Source: Girardinichthys multiradiatus (lineage: Eukaryota > Chordata > Actinopteri > Cyprinodontiformes > Goodeidae). From it: a stretch of 64,000 nucleotides of DNA. The DNA lies in the NCBI RefSeq assembly GCF_021462225.1, contig NC_061794.1:49454914-49518913 (forward strand), in the 5' to 3' direction. A model generated the notes under the pieces. The model searched no databases and was not told the origin of the DNA. It saw only the letters and a list, made by a program, of their open reading frames with translations. Of this stretch, positions 45,613 through 56,303 are shown one piece after another (the stretch's first letter is position 1; each line of letters starts with the position of its first letter). The translations under genes were made by a program, and so were the position numbers.

Positions 45613-46075
45613 TGCTTTTTTTAGTACCTGCTGGCTTGCAACTGTGCCTAGCCGCGCTGAAAATGTGACATCAGAAGATTGTGGGTCACGGATTGGCTGG
45701 GGGGTGGAGTCACTAGTCACAGATAATAACTAATATCTTCAACCGTTAAATCATTTTATGCTGGACTCATTGTGTTTATGAACACTATAGCAAGCTAGCA
45801 TTAGGTAGCGTTAGCTTCCCCTCACATGTCCTCTGGCTGGTACCGCTCCATGGCCTCCCTGGATCTCCTGTACCGATCCAGATGGTTCGTCTTGCTGCCT
45901 GCAGCCATTCTGGATGTTCTTCTCTCTGAGTCTGACAGCAGCCACAGAGCAACAAGTCTTCCATTGTTGTTGTGTTTGTGTCTCTACTAACGTCAGGTTA
46001 CCGCCTCGCTATGATGGTCCGACCCAAACCTGGTCCAAGTCAAGTAAAGTGGGCACTAATGGAAAAGGGGCATTG
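45613..46075 (-). mobile_element. DNA-transposon-like repeat holding the right arm of the 110-bp inverted pair
   Basis: 45613-45722 is the exact reverse complement of 35725-35834. Beyond it the repeat probably continues to about 46075, where AAGTGGGCACTAATGGAAAA resembles the end of a fish MITE. No transposase frame. Superfamily not determined. Confidence 0.5.
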
Positions 46076-46289
46076 ATCCTCCTGCTAAACTAACATAGAA
46101 TATCCAGACAGAAATGTGACAAATGTCCCAAAGGTCCAGTTGAGAAAAACCTTAGAACCATCACCAGTGATCCGAGAGGCAGTCCGAAACGGTCCTTTTT
46201 TATCTCTCATCGTTTTGGTTTCACATTCCTGAAGCTTCTGCTTTCCAACCACAGGCTGTAGACAACCTTCAGTTTGTGTGCTGCTGTTG

Positions 46290-46445
46290 GTTCTGGTATA
46301 TGCTGAGGAAGCCAGAGTACCCGGAGAGAACCCATGCATGCACAGGGAGACAATGCAAACTCCATGTAGAAAAACCGCCGGCCAGGAGTCAAACCCAGGA
46401 CCTTGCTGCAAAGCAACAGTGCTACCAACTGCTCCACCATGCAGC
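46290..46445 (-). repeat. tRNA-derived SINE-like repeat
   Basis: Minus-strand head with TGGTGGAGCAGTTGGTAGCA (A-box region) and GGTTTGACTCC (B-box). The body contains GGAGTTTGCATTGTCTCC and GGTTCTCTCCGGGTACTC. Homologous to 25555-25735 and better preserved in its A-box. Confidence 0.6.
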
Positions 46446-46799
46446 TCTGTTCTATTCTATTATATCACTGTAAAATATAATAAGCTGACTTTCCTTAAAA
46501 AAATACATGAAAACCTGCTGCCTCACAAAAAGTAATTTCTGTTAACTCAGACAAATTACATTGGATTTACTTAATTATTGTGGGTGTGCAGTACTTAAAT
46601 GAACCTAAATAATTGGGTTATAGTAACTTTTCAACTTTTTTGCAGTACTCAAATTATTTTATATAATTGGACTACAGTAACTTGTTTAATGTGAGTATAG
46701 ACTACTCAAAATAACTTGAATGAATTCGATTACGGTAACTTTATTGTGAGCTTCCAGTACTCAAGTGAAAGCTTAATTCGCTTTAGTGTAGCTCATCCA

Positions 46800-47913
46800 T
46801 TCTATTCAGGTCAACGTAATGTAATCTAACTTTGTGAGAGCCACACTTGGCCACTGTACTCAGGTTCAACTCAAGAAGCGAGGGAAGGATTAGAATAAAA
46901 GAAAAACACAAACCTGGTTATGGTGTTGACAAGGCTAGTTCTCTCTCTGCCCGGTCCAACCTCATCTGATGAAGTTCAGCATCTGTTTATTCAGGTTCAT
47001 AAAGGTATCCCTGGCTCTGTGCTAAAAGTTTCTCGACCAAAAAGAATTACAACAGCACATGTTGATTTCATTAAAAAATAAAAACACACACTGAACAGAA
47101 AACACGGAATGGATTAAATCAGTGGAGTTAAAATTTATTTTAAAATGCTCAACAATGCATTTAACAGGAGACATTTGTTCTTGACAGAATGAAGTGTTAT
47201 TGCTCAGTATAAAAGTGAACAGTCTGGTTTGATTACAAACCTACTTAACATTCTTTTATGAATTTTTATTCATCAAACTATTTTATGCAGGTGTGCCTTG
47301 CTGCTACAAGGCAGACAGAGTATAATCATTTGGTCCACTAATGTAAGACAGAAAACGACAACTTCTCAGCCCAGCAAGACAGTTTTGAGTCTCCACTGCA
47401 GTTTTTGAATAAACATTACCTCAAACAATTGAACTAATAAACTGTTGACCTGGGAACATGTTCCAGTTTTATGCAAGAAAAAGTGTCAAAGAAATGGCCT
47501 CTCAACAAAAATGCAAAACATACAAAAAAAAATGATGTAATTACGAAATAATTGCTGGAGACAATATTATATTTCTCCAATAATAATAATATTATTATTA
47601 TAAAGAACTAAACCCTTTCAGAGAATCTTTCTGAACTAATCATTTTTAGTTTTGTAGCTTAGGGTTTTGTTTTGTGCATACACTTTTTGAAGAGCAAAGT
47701 AACAAACAAATGCACATTAACAACAAATACTTCCTGTTCTTCCTCTCTTCAAAGTCCTGGATGTGTTGAGAATGAAATATAATCTTTTTGTTAAATTGCT
47801 CACACCAAATGGGTTTGGGTAAATTTAAGTCAATTTTCTTTCATAAAGGTAAGACATCTGGGACTCTATTTTGAAGGTGGGAAAAGGTTTTTGCACTGTA
47901 TCAACTTGCCAAC
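46800..47913. other. Non-coding interval, perhaps 3'UTR of the minus-strand exon
   Basis: AT-rich, without ORFs. It would be the 3' untranslated part if the exon-like ORF at 47914-48240 belongs to a transcript. Confidence 0.3.
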
Positions 47914-48240
47914 CTATCCCAGTAGTTTGTTTTTCAAACTAAGCAGTCTTAAAGGGACTGTTTGGCTTCCCAATCCAACAATGACTGCTTGAATGAATCT
48001 TAGTGTGTTCGCCATGCATTTTGGGTATTCTAAGTGAAGAACATACATAAACCCAAACATGAGGCAGACTGCCTGGGGAAAGTCTCTGACATTGTCAATG
48101 GTGGTACTTCCCTCAAGTATGATGGCATTGGAGATGGGCTGGAGGTGAACTGCATTTAGACCCCGCTGCTGAACATCTTCGTTGACCACGGTCATCACCT
48201 CAACTGTCAATGAGGCGAGTGCTTCTTCCGTCGCTGTATC
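47914..48240 (-). CDS. Exon-like C-terminal ORF of a multicopy teleost protein family
   Basis: The minus-strand frame of 108 codons to a TAA is preceded by a good splice acceptor (TGTGCTTCTTACAG ending at 48241). Its translation DTATEEALASLTVEVMTVV ... LMFGFMYVLHLEYPKCM ... LSLKNKLLG resembles, from memory, the C-terminal segment of large uncharacterised (often SAMD3-like) fish protein families that end with LFGLIYALN-DYPK and LK-KLL motifs. Function unknown. No upstream exon could be recognised on the minus strand to 49.4 kb, so it may be a captured or orphan exon inside the possible CACTA-like element. The frame is intact for its length. Confidence 0.45.
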   Translation of the reverse strand, partial: DTATEEALASLTVEVMTVVNEDVQQRGLNAVHLQPISNAIILEGSTTIDNVRDFPQAVCLMFGFMYVLHLEYPKCMANTLRFIQAVIVGLGSQTVPLRLLSLKNKLLG

Positions 48241-50011
48241 CTGTAAGAAGCACACACACAACTACCTTTTGAATCTGGTCGTCTTTTGGGAAATTCTGTC
48301 GACTGGAAATGTGACTTTGGGGAATTCACACAGAAACACTTCAGAAGCAAACTGCTATAAATTTTATTCACTCATCTCCACCCTGGCTCTGAATCCTGTT
48401 AGTTATATTAGGGCAAACTAATTTGCTGATTAGCTGATTCAAACATGCAGCGGCTGCTATGTGCTGCGGTGATCTGCTGACAACACGATCCTGGTTTGAT
48501 TGACAGCTTCGTGGCGACGAACTTGCGGATATTTCACCAGCTGATTGCGGTATTTGGGACGTCATGTTGTCTCCTGCCGATAACAGTTGCCGTCTATCTC
48601 TCTCTTTCTCTCTTTGAAAAACATTTTGGACGAATTTCTTTCGGCATTTCGTCTTCTCAAGTCCCGCAAATCCAAGCAGGAAGTCGTTGTAACCAAGGAC
48701 ATTGTCCAAAATTGAGATCAGCCAATGAGAGACTGCGCTTAGCATAAAACCCTAATTTTTTCCGATCAAGTTCAAATATGGTCTATACGACGACCTCGTT
48801 GAAGAAAAAGAAGTTTCCATCGACACCGCGGTGCTGGGCTCCGTGTAAAAACACAAACTTTAACTGCATTTTGAAGGGATATTGGTGTACAAAAGATCGT
48901 GAAATAAAGTCTTAAAATGTTTATTTTGGATGTTTTCTTTACACTAGTCCGAAAGAATGCATGCGAAAAAATGTCAAAATTGACCAGGTTATGAAAAACG
49001 GTGTTTTTGCCCGCCAAGTCTCGCCTTAAAAAACGGTGACGTTACTGTGCTAGCGGTGATGTTTGAATTTGATTTTGTTAACTCCTCCCTTGCAAGCACA
49101 CAGTACTTCACTACAACAAGACAATGCAACGGTTTACAAAAGAGTCAACTATTTCCTACCAAATCAATGTGACAAGTAGACTAGGTTAAGGTGTTGAAAG
49201 GAGCTCCTGGTTGACCATACAACTGTCGGGGAAATGTGCGGCAACGTTTAGGTCGCGACGTAGATGAGACAAGTCTGATCACGTCCAAAAAAACGCCCAA
49301 AGCTCGCTGGGTACCAGTGTTGCCAGGTGTACGATAATTTTGCTCTCTGTACGATGTACGATCAATATTCCTAAAAAAGGCCAAATGTACGATAGTTTGA
49401 CCATTCCGTGAACGTGTGGTTGTAATCAGTCGTCATCAGCCTATCGCCAAAGTCTGTCGGAGTTTTTTTGTGAACCTTGAAGGCATCTGTGTCTGGATTC
49501 GGATGTCGGATGCTGGAAATTCCAGCCAATCGTGTTTTTCTAAATGTGACCTACGAGTAACGTGATGCGTTGGCCTCAGAACAACGGCCATGATTGGCTG
49601 AATAGTCCACTGCGCCCGCCCATGATTGAGGAAAAGAAAAGAAAAGAAGAAGAAGCAGAGCCTGGCACTGTGGGGCTGCAGCTGTTGATGAATCCATTCT
49701 GTACTGACGCCACAAAGCTGCGAGTTTCTGTTAGACGTTATTCAACACATCAACAGACTTGTTATTTTGGTTATGACGAGTGGACGATAATTTCCCTGAA
49801 AATACGATAATTTTATGTCTCTAGTACGATAATGCTACATTTCTCACCTGGTAACACTGCCTGGTACAGTCAATTATTTTTTCTAATTTGACTTAATTGG
49901 GATAAATCAAGTTAAACATGTTTTCCAACCCCAAATTACTACATACTTATTTAAAATTAGTGCTCATAACAGGTTGATGAAAGCTGAGTTAGGTTCACTT
50001 ACCATATTTAT
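48241..50011. other. Unassigned DNA, possible 5' part of the exon's source
   Basis: Minus-strand frames at 48368-48745 and 48772-49017 lack known domains. A purine-rich GAAAAGAAAAGAAAAGAAGA patch lies at 49630-49652. No gene can be supported. Confidence 0.3.
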
Positions 50012-52493
50012 TTCAATTCAGTTTATTTATATAGCGCCAATTCACAAGACATGTTGTCTCAAGGTTCTTCACAACAGTCAGGTTCATACATTTCAATTAA
50101 TCCTAATCATTGAACAGTTCAGTCAGATTCAGTTATTTATTAAAATTGGATAAAAAGTTTTTCTATCTAAGGAAACCCAGCAGATTGCATCCAGTCAGTG
50201 ACTTGCAGCATTCACTCCTCCTGGATGAGCATGTAGAGACAGTGGACAGTCACTGGTGTTGACTTTGCAGCAATCCCTCATACTGAGCATGCATGTAGCG
50301 ACAGTGGAGAGGAAAAACTCCCTTTTAACAGGAAGAAACCTCCAGCAGAACCAGAACCAGGCTCAGTGTGAGCGGCCATCTGCCACGACCGACTGGAGGT
50401 TTGAGAGAACAGAGCAGAGACACAAAGAGAACAAAGAAGCACTGATCCAGGAGTACTTTCTATGGGAAGGAAAAGTAAATGTTAATGGATGTAGCTCCTT
50501 TAGTCGTTTCATCTAGAAAGAAAGAACAGATAAACTCTGAGCCAGTTTTCAAGATTAGAGTCTGAAAGAGACACATAGAGTTAGTTACAGTAGAAGCTCA
50601 GTCAGTAGCCATGTCTAGGAGAGAGAAAGGGTTAAACACTAAAAGACAGGGCCATGTGGATCATCTGTAGAAGGTGAGCATTAAGTTGTTGCCAGCAGAA
50701 GCTTGGACAATGCCCCTCTCCAGAAAGGTGTCACAGGTAGACACAGAGCCAGGCCAGGTGTAGATTCTAGGAAGAGAAAAGAGAGAGAACAAAGTTAAAA
50801 GCTGAAATAACAGCAAATAATGCAAAATTGGAGAGTAGTATGAGAATGTAGCGAAGAAGGTGAAAGTGGTCATTATGTCCTCCAGCAGCCTAAGCCTATA
50901 GCAGCATAACTACACAGATAGCTCAGGATAAACTAAGGCTCTCTAACTATAAGATTTATCAAAAAGGAAAGTTTTAAGCCTAGCCTTAAAAGTAGACAGG
51001 GTGTCTGCCTCACGGACTAAAACTGGGAGCTGGTTCCACAGGAGAGGAGCCTGATAACTAAAGGATCTGCCTCCCATTGTACTTCTAGAGACTCTAGGAA
51101 CCACCAGTAAACCTGCAGTCTGAGAACAAAGTGCTCTGTTAGGAACATATGGACCAATCAGATCTCTGATGTATGATGGAGCTAGATCATTAAGGGCTTT
51201 ATATGTGAGGAGGAGAATTTTAAATTCTATTCTGGATTTAACAGGGAGCCAATGAAGGGAAGCTAAAATAGGAGAAATATGATCTCTCTTTTTAATTTTC
51301 ATCAGAACTCTTGCTGCAGCATTTTGAATCAGCTGAAGGCTTTTAACTGCATTTTGTGGACATCCTGATAGTAAAGAATTACAATAGTCCAGCCTTGAAG
51401 TAACAAATGCATGGACTAGTTTTTCAGCGTCACTCCTAGACAGGATATTTCTAATGTTGGCAATGTTCTGGAGGTAAAAGAAGGAAATCCTAGAAACCTG
51501 TTTAATATGGGATTTAAATGACATGTCCTAGTCAAAGTTAACACCAAGGTTTTTTACTTTATTATCGGAGGTCAATTTAATGCCATCCAGGTTAAGTAAT
51601 TGACTAAGCAGTTTCTTTTTTAAAGACTCCGATCCAAAGACGACAACTTCTGTCTTGTCTGAATTTAGAAGCAAACAATCTAAAGTCATCCAAGTTTTTA
51701 TATCTTCAAGACATGCTTGTAGTCTATCTAACTGGTTGGGCTCATCAGGATTTATGGATAAATAAAGCTGAGTATCATCAGCGTAACAGTGAACATTTAT
51801 CCTATGCTGCCTGATAATTTGACCTATTGGAAGCATATATATAGTAAAGAGAATTGGCCCAAGTACTGAACCCTGTGGTACTCCACAATTAACCCTGGAG
51901 TTTAAAGATGATTTATCATTTACATGAACAAACTGGAATCTGTCAGACAAATAAGATTTAAACCAGCCTAGCGCTGTTCCCCTGATCCCTACAACATATT
52001 CCAGCCTTTTTAAGAGAATATTATGGTCGACTGGATCAAATGCAGCACTGAGATCTAACAGAACCAGAACAGACACAAGTCCATTATCTGAGGCCATAAG
52101 AATATCATTAGTGACTTTCAGCAGAGCTGTTTCAGTGCTATGATGAGCTCTGAAACCTGACTGAAACTCTTCAAACAGGTCATTGCTGTATAAATGTTCA
52201 CACATTTGATTAGCAACTATTTACTCAAGAATTTTAGATAAGAATGGAAGATTGGATATAGGTCTGTAATTTTTCAAGTCATCTCGATCAAGCGAAGGTT
52301 TCTTAAGTAAAGGTTTAATTACAGCTAACTTAAAAGCCTGTGGTTCTGATCCATTTACTAAAGATAGATTAATCATATCTAAAATGGGGCTGGTAATCAG
52401 AGGGAACACTTCCTTAAATAATTTGGTTGGGATTGGGTCTAACATACAAGTTGAAGGTTTAGATGAAGCTAATATTTCTGATAACTCAGGAAT
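50012..52493 (-). mobile_element. L2-clade LINE, 5'-truncated, second copy
   Basis: 3' end TTCAATTCAG at 50012. The 3'UTR extends to about 50930, the RT half of the ORF occupies 50943-52493, and the 5' end is truncated at about 52493. It is highly similar to 2177-3830 and to 5436-5550 of the first copy, and supplies the 717 bp missing there. It ends ~360 bp before plxna3 exon 2. Confidence 0.9.
50943..52493 (-). pseudogene. L2 reverse transcriptase with two in-frame stops
   Basis: One continuous minus-strand frame broken only by TAA at 52221-52223 and TAG at 51528-51530. RT blocks in order: NYRPISNLPFLSKILE, FQSGFRAHHSTETAL, LLDLSAAFDPVDH, VPQGSVLGPILF, CYADDTQLYL (catalytic), then the C-terminal SRLDYCNSLLSG, NAAARVL, LHWLPVKSRIEFKILLL and FLFDKSYS end. 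Catalytic residues look intact. The TAG is shared with the other L2 copy (3700-3702). The endonuclease half is absent. Confidence 0.9.
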
Positions 52494-52526
52494 CATTTAA
52501 TAATTCGTATGTTAGCATTTACAGTG

Positions 52527-52855
52527 ATTTTATTCAAATCTAATCTAATATGCTGCTGTTGTGCACATGCTCACAAACATACTGGTTCATTCAACAGAGA
52601 GGAGGGTGAGGGTGTGTAGTTCTTTCAACTCTGGACTTTATCATCATTAATCTGTTTATTAAAACGTTATTTTCATTTATGACGCTTATTTGTTTTCAGA
52701 TATTTTTACATTCGTAAATGAAGCTAAATACAAATAATTTTTTAATAGTAAAGATTATTAGGCTTGTTCCTCCTGCTGGTTTTGACCCACCAGCAGGAAA
52801 CCTGTATAACCAGTTGGTACTCAGGCTGACCCAGACTCTCTCTGTGTCTCTGCAG
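52527..52855 (+). other. End of plxna3 intron 1
   Basis: Contains a hairpin CCTGCTGGT ... ACCAGCAGG at about 52768-52795 and a polypyrimidine acceptor (CTCTCTGTGTCTCTGCAG) ending at 52855. Confidence 0.6.
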
Positions 52856-53256
52856 TCATGGTCCACTGAAGCTGACTCTTCATCAGACCTGCAGCCAGCT
52901 CTTCTCTCCTCCTCTCCTCCTCCATCCCTCCATCCTCTCCTCTCTCTGCCCACCATGCTCCCTTCTTGTCTTTCATCCCCTCTTCCTCTCTTCCCTCTCC
53001 TCTCCCTCCTGCTCTCGGTGCCGGCTCTTCCCACTCCGCCCTCCTCGGACTCGGACAGGGCGGAGTACCGGGCCTCCGACACTTCATTCACCCACCTGAC
53101 AGTCCACCAGAGGACAGGTGAGGTGTTTGTTGGTGCCGTCAATCGAGTATTGAAGCTGTCCCCCAGTCTGGTGGAGCTGAAAAGTCACGTGACCGGGCCG
53201 GTGGAGGACAACGCCAAGTGTTACCCCCCGCCCAGCGTCAGGGCCTGCGCTCACCG
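52856..53256 (+). CDS. plxna3: plxna3 first coding exon (start ATG 52955)
   Basis: Plexin-A3 is a single-pass receptor for class 3 semaphorins (with neuropilins) that guides axons. The exon starts after CTCTGCAG and ends at a GTGAGT donor (53257). I place the start at ATG 52955-52957 in CCCACCATG, a strong Kozak context, which gives a signal peptide ([20 protein letters not shown], then SVPALP). An upstream in-frame ATG (52718) lies in the intron. A four-codon uORF (ATG GTC CAC TGA) sits at 52858-52869. The mature N-terminus opens the Sema propeller: [36 protein letters not shown] and [15 protein letters not shown] and CAHR match plexin-A3 better than A1. Coding length 302 bp, ending in phase 2, which joins exon 53354 as R-L-E. 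Confidence 0.93.
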
Positions 53257-53353
53257 GTGAGTCTCTACCTGTCTCACGTGCCAGCTTATCTGGCTCACTT
53301 TCACTATGCTCACCTGTCTGACCTCTCTCCCTTGTGTCTCTCTCTGCCCTCAG
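53257..53353 (+). other. plxna3 intron (97 bp)
   Basis: GTGAGT to CTCTGCCCTCAG. A short intron with standard boundaries. Confidence 0.9.
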
Positions 53354-53544
53354 ACTGGAGCAAACAGATAATGTGAATAAGCTCTTACTGGTGGATTATA
53401 CTGGGAACAGACTTGTGGCGTGTGGCTCCATCTGGCAGGGTGTCTGCCAGTTCCTCAGGCTGGAGGACCTCTTTAAGCTCGGAGAGCCTCATCACCGTAA
53501 GGAGCACTACCTGTCTGGAGCCAAGGACCCTGATGGGATGGCAG
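53354..53544 (+). CDS. plxna3: plxna3 second coding exon
   Basis: 191 bp encoding Sema-domain sequence: [40 protein letters not shown] and [20 protein letters not shown]. The SIWQG-CQFLRL and KEHYLSGA blocks are characteristic of plexin-A3. The first base completes the arginine codon of the preceding exon, and the last base starts a glycine codon completed at 55104. The acceptor CCCTCAG and donor GTGAGA are standard. Contains two of the conserved Sema cysteines. Confidence 0.93.
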
Positions 53545-54109
53545 GTGAGATGGGCGGGGCCAAGTTCTACTGAGATCAGCAGAACTTTCTGAAGGTTTGA
53601 GTTAAATAAAACCTTTAGTTTTAGCTTCTGTGGGCGGATGAATATATAATGACTCACTGTGTGGACATGTCAGCTTGTCTGAGCTTCAGTTGACCTCATC
53701 TTGGGTGTTTTAATTACCGATCCTTCCAAACGTCTTCACATCCCCAGTACTTTTTCACTTTTTTCCCGTACACCACCATTTTCTGTGACAGTACAACTCA
53801 AAAGGGTTCAGAACAACAAGAAAGGAAAATGATTCATGGTTTAATCATTTTTATCAATAAAAATCATTCTTTTCAAGCCCTCGGACTCAGAACTGTGTAG
53901 AACCACCTCTACTGCAGGTTTTCTGGGGTTTATCTCTACCAGCTTTGATTTTCCAAACTTTGCTGTTTGGAAAGGTTGAAGGAGGAAGCCCCTTCTCTCT
54001 AAAAACAAGATGGCAGCAGCACTTAGGTTAGCAAAGCTGCATCTGGAGGAAGGAGAAGACCTTTGGGACAATGTCTACAGAACCACGATAGAGGGAATCA
54101 AACCACCTC

Positions 54110-54880
54110 ATCTCAGTACAGGGAACTGTTCATCTGAATGCTGTGATCTGAACTACGGTGTTCCACAAGGCTCAACCTAAGGTCCCACTCTTACTTTATT
54201 CTGCTGTTGGGTGATGTCATCAGGAGACACTGCATTTGTTTTCAAAGCTACACTGATGACCCCTGGCATCACGTGTCTTCTGCGTTTTAAATGTGAAGTC
54301 ATGGATGGCGAAGCATTAAATCAGGACAAAAATGAAGTTTTAGTTCGTTGGAGCAAAACTCAGAGAGAGAAACTCACTGCCTGTTTCTAGAACCCGTAGA
54401 ACAGATTATTTTAATGTTCAGCTTTCTAGTCTTCCTAACAGAATCTTAGCTCCATTACAGCTACTTCAGAACCCAGTTACAGGGATGCTGGTGAGGACCA
54501 GAAAGTTAACTCATGTCACAACAATCTGACAGTTAGCAGTGGCTACCGGTCCATTTTAGAACTGGGCTTAAAGTTCTCTTATTGGTGTTTGGGTCACCGA
54601 ACGGTTTCGGTCCACCATTTTTATCAGATGTTCTTCTGCCCCTCCAGACCCCTCAGGTCTTCTGGAAAGGTTCTTCTGATGTTGCCTAGAGTAAGAACCA
54701 GAACTCAGGGTTAGGCGCCCCTGAGATGAGGACCATCCTTCCTGAAGACCTGAGGGCAGCTGAGACTTAAGATGTTTTAAAAGCAAAATAAAGATGCTTC
54801 TATTCAGTTTGTGTCTCCCCTAGTTTTATCCTCTCTTGTGTTACACCTATGAAAAAGCTTTATAAATAAAGTTTGACAGT
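54110..54880 (+). mobile_element. L2-group LINE fossil in plxna3 intron
   Basis: Decayed RT in shifting frames: NYGVPQGST followed by a stop, YTDD at the catalytic box position (A changed to T), then LTRTRK-like and the C-terminal region, ending in a short UTR with ATAAATAAAGTTTGACA near 54865-54882. Sense orientation relative to the gene. Confidence 0.65.
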
Positions 54881-54980
54881 GTGGGAAGAGTAGACCCAAG
54901 TTTCTCCATAACGATGTGAGGGACTGATAAATCTGATAGCAAACCTGCTGAAGAAGGTTCTAGAAGCTACTGGATCAGGT
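54880..54980 (+). mobile_element. Tc1-like transposon fossil (3' end of transposase)
   Basis: Words TTTCTCCATAACGATGTGAG, GACTGATAAATCTGATAG and AGAAGCTACTGGATCA match the end of a fish Tc1 transposase gene. Adjacent to the L2 tail, so one may have inserted into the other. Confidence 0.6.
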
Positions 54981-55103
54981 GATGGACTTCAGAATCTGTT
55001 TGTCCTATATATTTCAACCTGCTGAGCTGGAGATGGGTCAGAAGAAGTGAAGGACTGGAATCATTGGTTAACCTGTTGTTTAACGTCTCCTTTTCCTCTG
55101 AAG

Positions 55104-55651
55104 GTGTGGTTGTCGGTGAAGATGACTGGACGGCTGAGCCCAGGAGGAAGAAGCCGGTCAAAGGCAGCAGCCGCCTGTTCATCGGTGCCGCCATTGATGG
55201 AAAGTCAGAGTATTTTCCCACTCTGTCCAGCAGGAAGCTGGTGGCCGACGAGGAGAGCGACAACATGTTCTTGCTGGTTTACCAGGACGAGTTTGTGTCT
55301 TCACAGATTAAGATCCCATCAGACACTCTGTCCACGTACCCGGCCTTTGACATCTACTATGTGTACGGTTTCTCCAGCCGTACATACGTGTACTTCCTGA
55401 CGCTGCAGCTGGACACGCAGCTGACGCAGATGGATGCTGGTGGAGAGAAGTTCTTCACTTCTAAGATCGTCAGGATCTGCTCTAATGACACAGAGTTTTA
55501 CTCGTATGTGGAGTTTCCTCTGGGCTGCACCAAGGATGGCGTAGAGTACCGGCTGGTTCAGGCTGCCTACAAGCAGAAACCGGGCCGACGGCTGGCCCAC
55601 GCACTCGGCCTGTCTGAGGACGATGACATCCTGTTTGTGGTCTTCTCACAG
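55104..55651 (+). CDS. plxna3: plxna3 third coding exon
   Basis: 548 bp, the longest exon here, encoding the middle of the Sema propeller: [119 protein letters not shown], ending [10 protein letters not shown] in phase 0. The basic insertion after the glycine-valine stretch ([12 protein letters not shown]) looks longer than in human plexin-A3 as I remember it. The donor is GTGATC at 55652. Confidence 0.93.
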
Positions 55652-55784
55652 GTGATCTTCCTTCATCGTTCTGTGGTCTTTAAACATTATTTCCTGCTTT
55701 CTGCAGCACTGTTTCAGGCTTTTCTCTTTGTGGGTTTTGAACCAGTGACTCTCAGACTCTCTCTGGTGGTGTTTTTGTGTCCAG
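55652..55784 (+). other. plxna3 intron (133 bp)
   Basis: GTGATC to TTTTTGTGTCCAG. Open in the coding frame, so translation by eye runs through it, but the GQKNRS restart after the acceptor shows it is an intron. Confidence 0.88.
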
Positions 55785-55949
55785 GGTCAGAAGAACCGCT
55801 CCAACCCGCCCAGAGAGACGGTCCTTTGTCTCTTCACTCTGCATGACATCAACCTGGCAATGAGGGAGCGGATCAGCTCCTGTTACCGTGGAGAGGGACA
55901 CCTCACGTTACCGTGGTTACTCAACAAAGAGCTGCACTGCATCCACACT
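55785..55949 (+). CDS. plxna3: plxna3 fourth coding exon
   Basis: 165 bp, phase 0 at both ends, encoding [40 protein letters not shown] and [22 protein letters not shown] and PWLLNKEL are hallmark plexin-A Sema motifs with conserved cysteines. The donor is GTGAGT at 55950. The next expected exon (the family continues with a P-M-Q-I-N-G block) was not found before the window ends, so the intron is at least 8 kb and contains a large LINE. Confidence 0.93.
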
Positions 55950-56303
55950 GTGAGTAATGCCAAAGTTAACACTGATCCCAGGTCAGAGTCAGACAGCCTG
56001 AAGCCCAAAACTCTTCTGCTGTCTGAAGGTTAATATGGCTAGAAATCACCTTCTCATTAGCTCCATGTCCATCCAGTCCAACACAAAGCCCAAACTGCTG
56101 CTGTGGTTCACATTTTTCTTCCTTTTGCCAAAACCTAAACATGTTCTTTCATTAAGGACCCGAACCCCTGAAGAGTTCCAGTGCTTTTTGTCCCATTCTT
56201 CCTGCAAACATGTCTTCTGGTGCCCAATAGTACGGGGTCTTCTCCTACTGTCTCTGTTGTGAACAGGTCAGAACTGCAGGTTTTCATCGTTTTGGTGAAA
56301 AAT
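55950..56303 (+). other. plxna3 intron, start
   Basis: Starts with a GTGAGT donor. No further element until the LINE tail. The short frames here are not exons. Confidence 0.7.

Larger units (their letters stand above)
46466..52526. mobile_element. Possible CACTA/EnSpm-like element with nested L2
   Basis: The left end is CACTGTAAAATATAATAAGC and the right end read in reverse is CACTGTAAATGCTAACATAC. The left 330 bp carry about 60-bp-spaced subterminal copies of (T)AATTGG.TTA..GTAACTT near 46608, 46665 and 46722, as in CACTA elements. Expected 3-bp target duplications do not match (TAT and ATT), which weakens the call. Excluding the nested L2 (50012-52493) it would be ~3.6 kb. It contains an exon-like ORF at 47914-48240. 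Confidence 0.35.
53545..55103 (+). other. plxna3 intron with L2 and Tc1 fossils
   Basis: Donor GTGAGA; acceptor TTTTCCTCTGAAG ending at 55103. It contains an L2-group fossil (54110-54880), a Tc1 fossil (54880-54980), and at 53860-53965 words such as GTAGAACCACCTCTACTGCA typical of another fish Tc1-related MITE. The frame near 55064-55103 is intron, not exon. Confidence 0.8.

Noticed and set aside
52718..52954. Upstream in-frame ATG for plxna3
   Set aside because: The segment is intron up to the CTGCAG acceptor at 52855 and then 5'UTR. The ATG at 52955 has a strong Kozak context and is followed by a signal peptide.
52696..53142. 148-aa minus-strand ORF rich in Arg, Glu and Gly
   Set aside because: It is a shadow of the pyrimidine-rich 5'UTR and signal-peptide coding region of plxna3.
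55652..55784. In-frame extension of the plexin exon to a 260-aa ORF
   Set aside because: It reads through a 133-bp intron. The plexin sequence stops matching at FSQ and resumes at GQKNR after a good acceptor.
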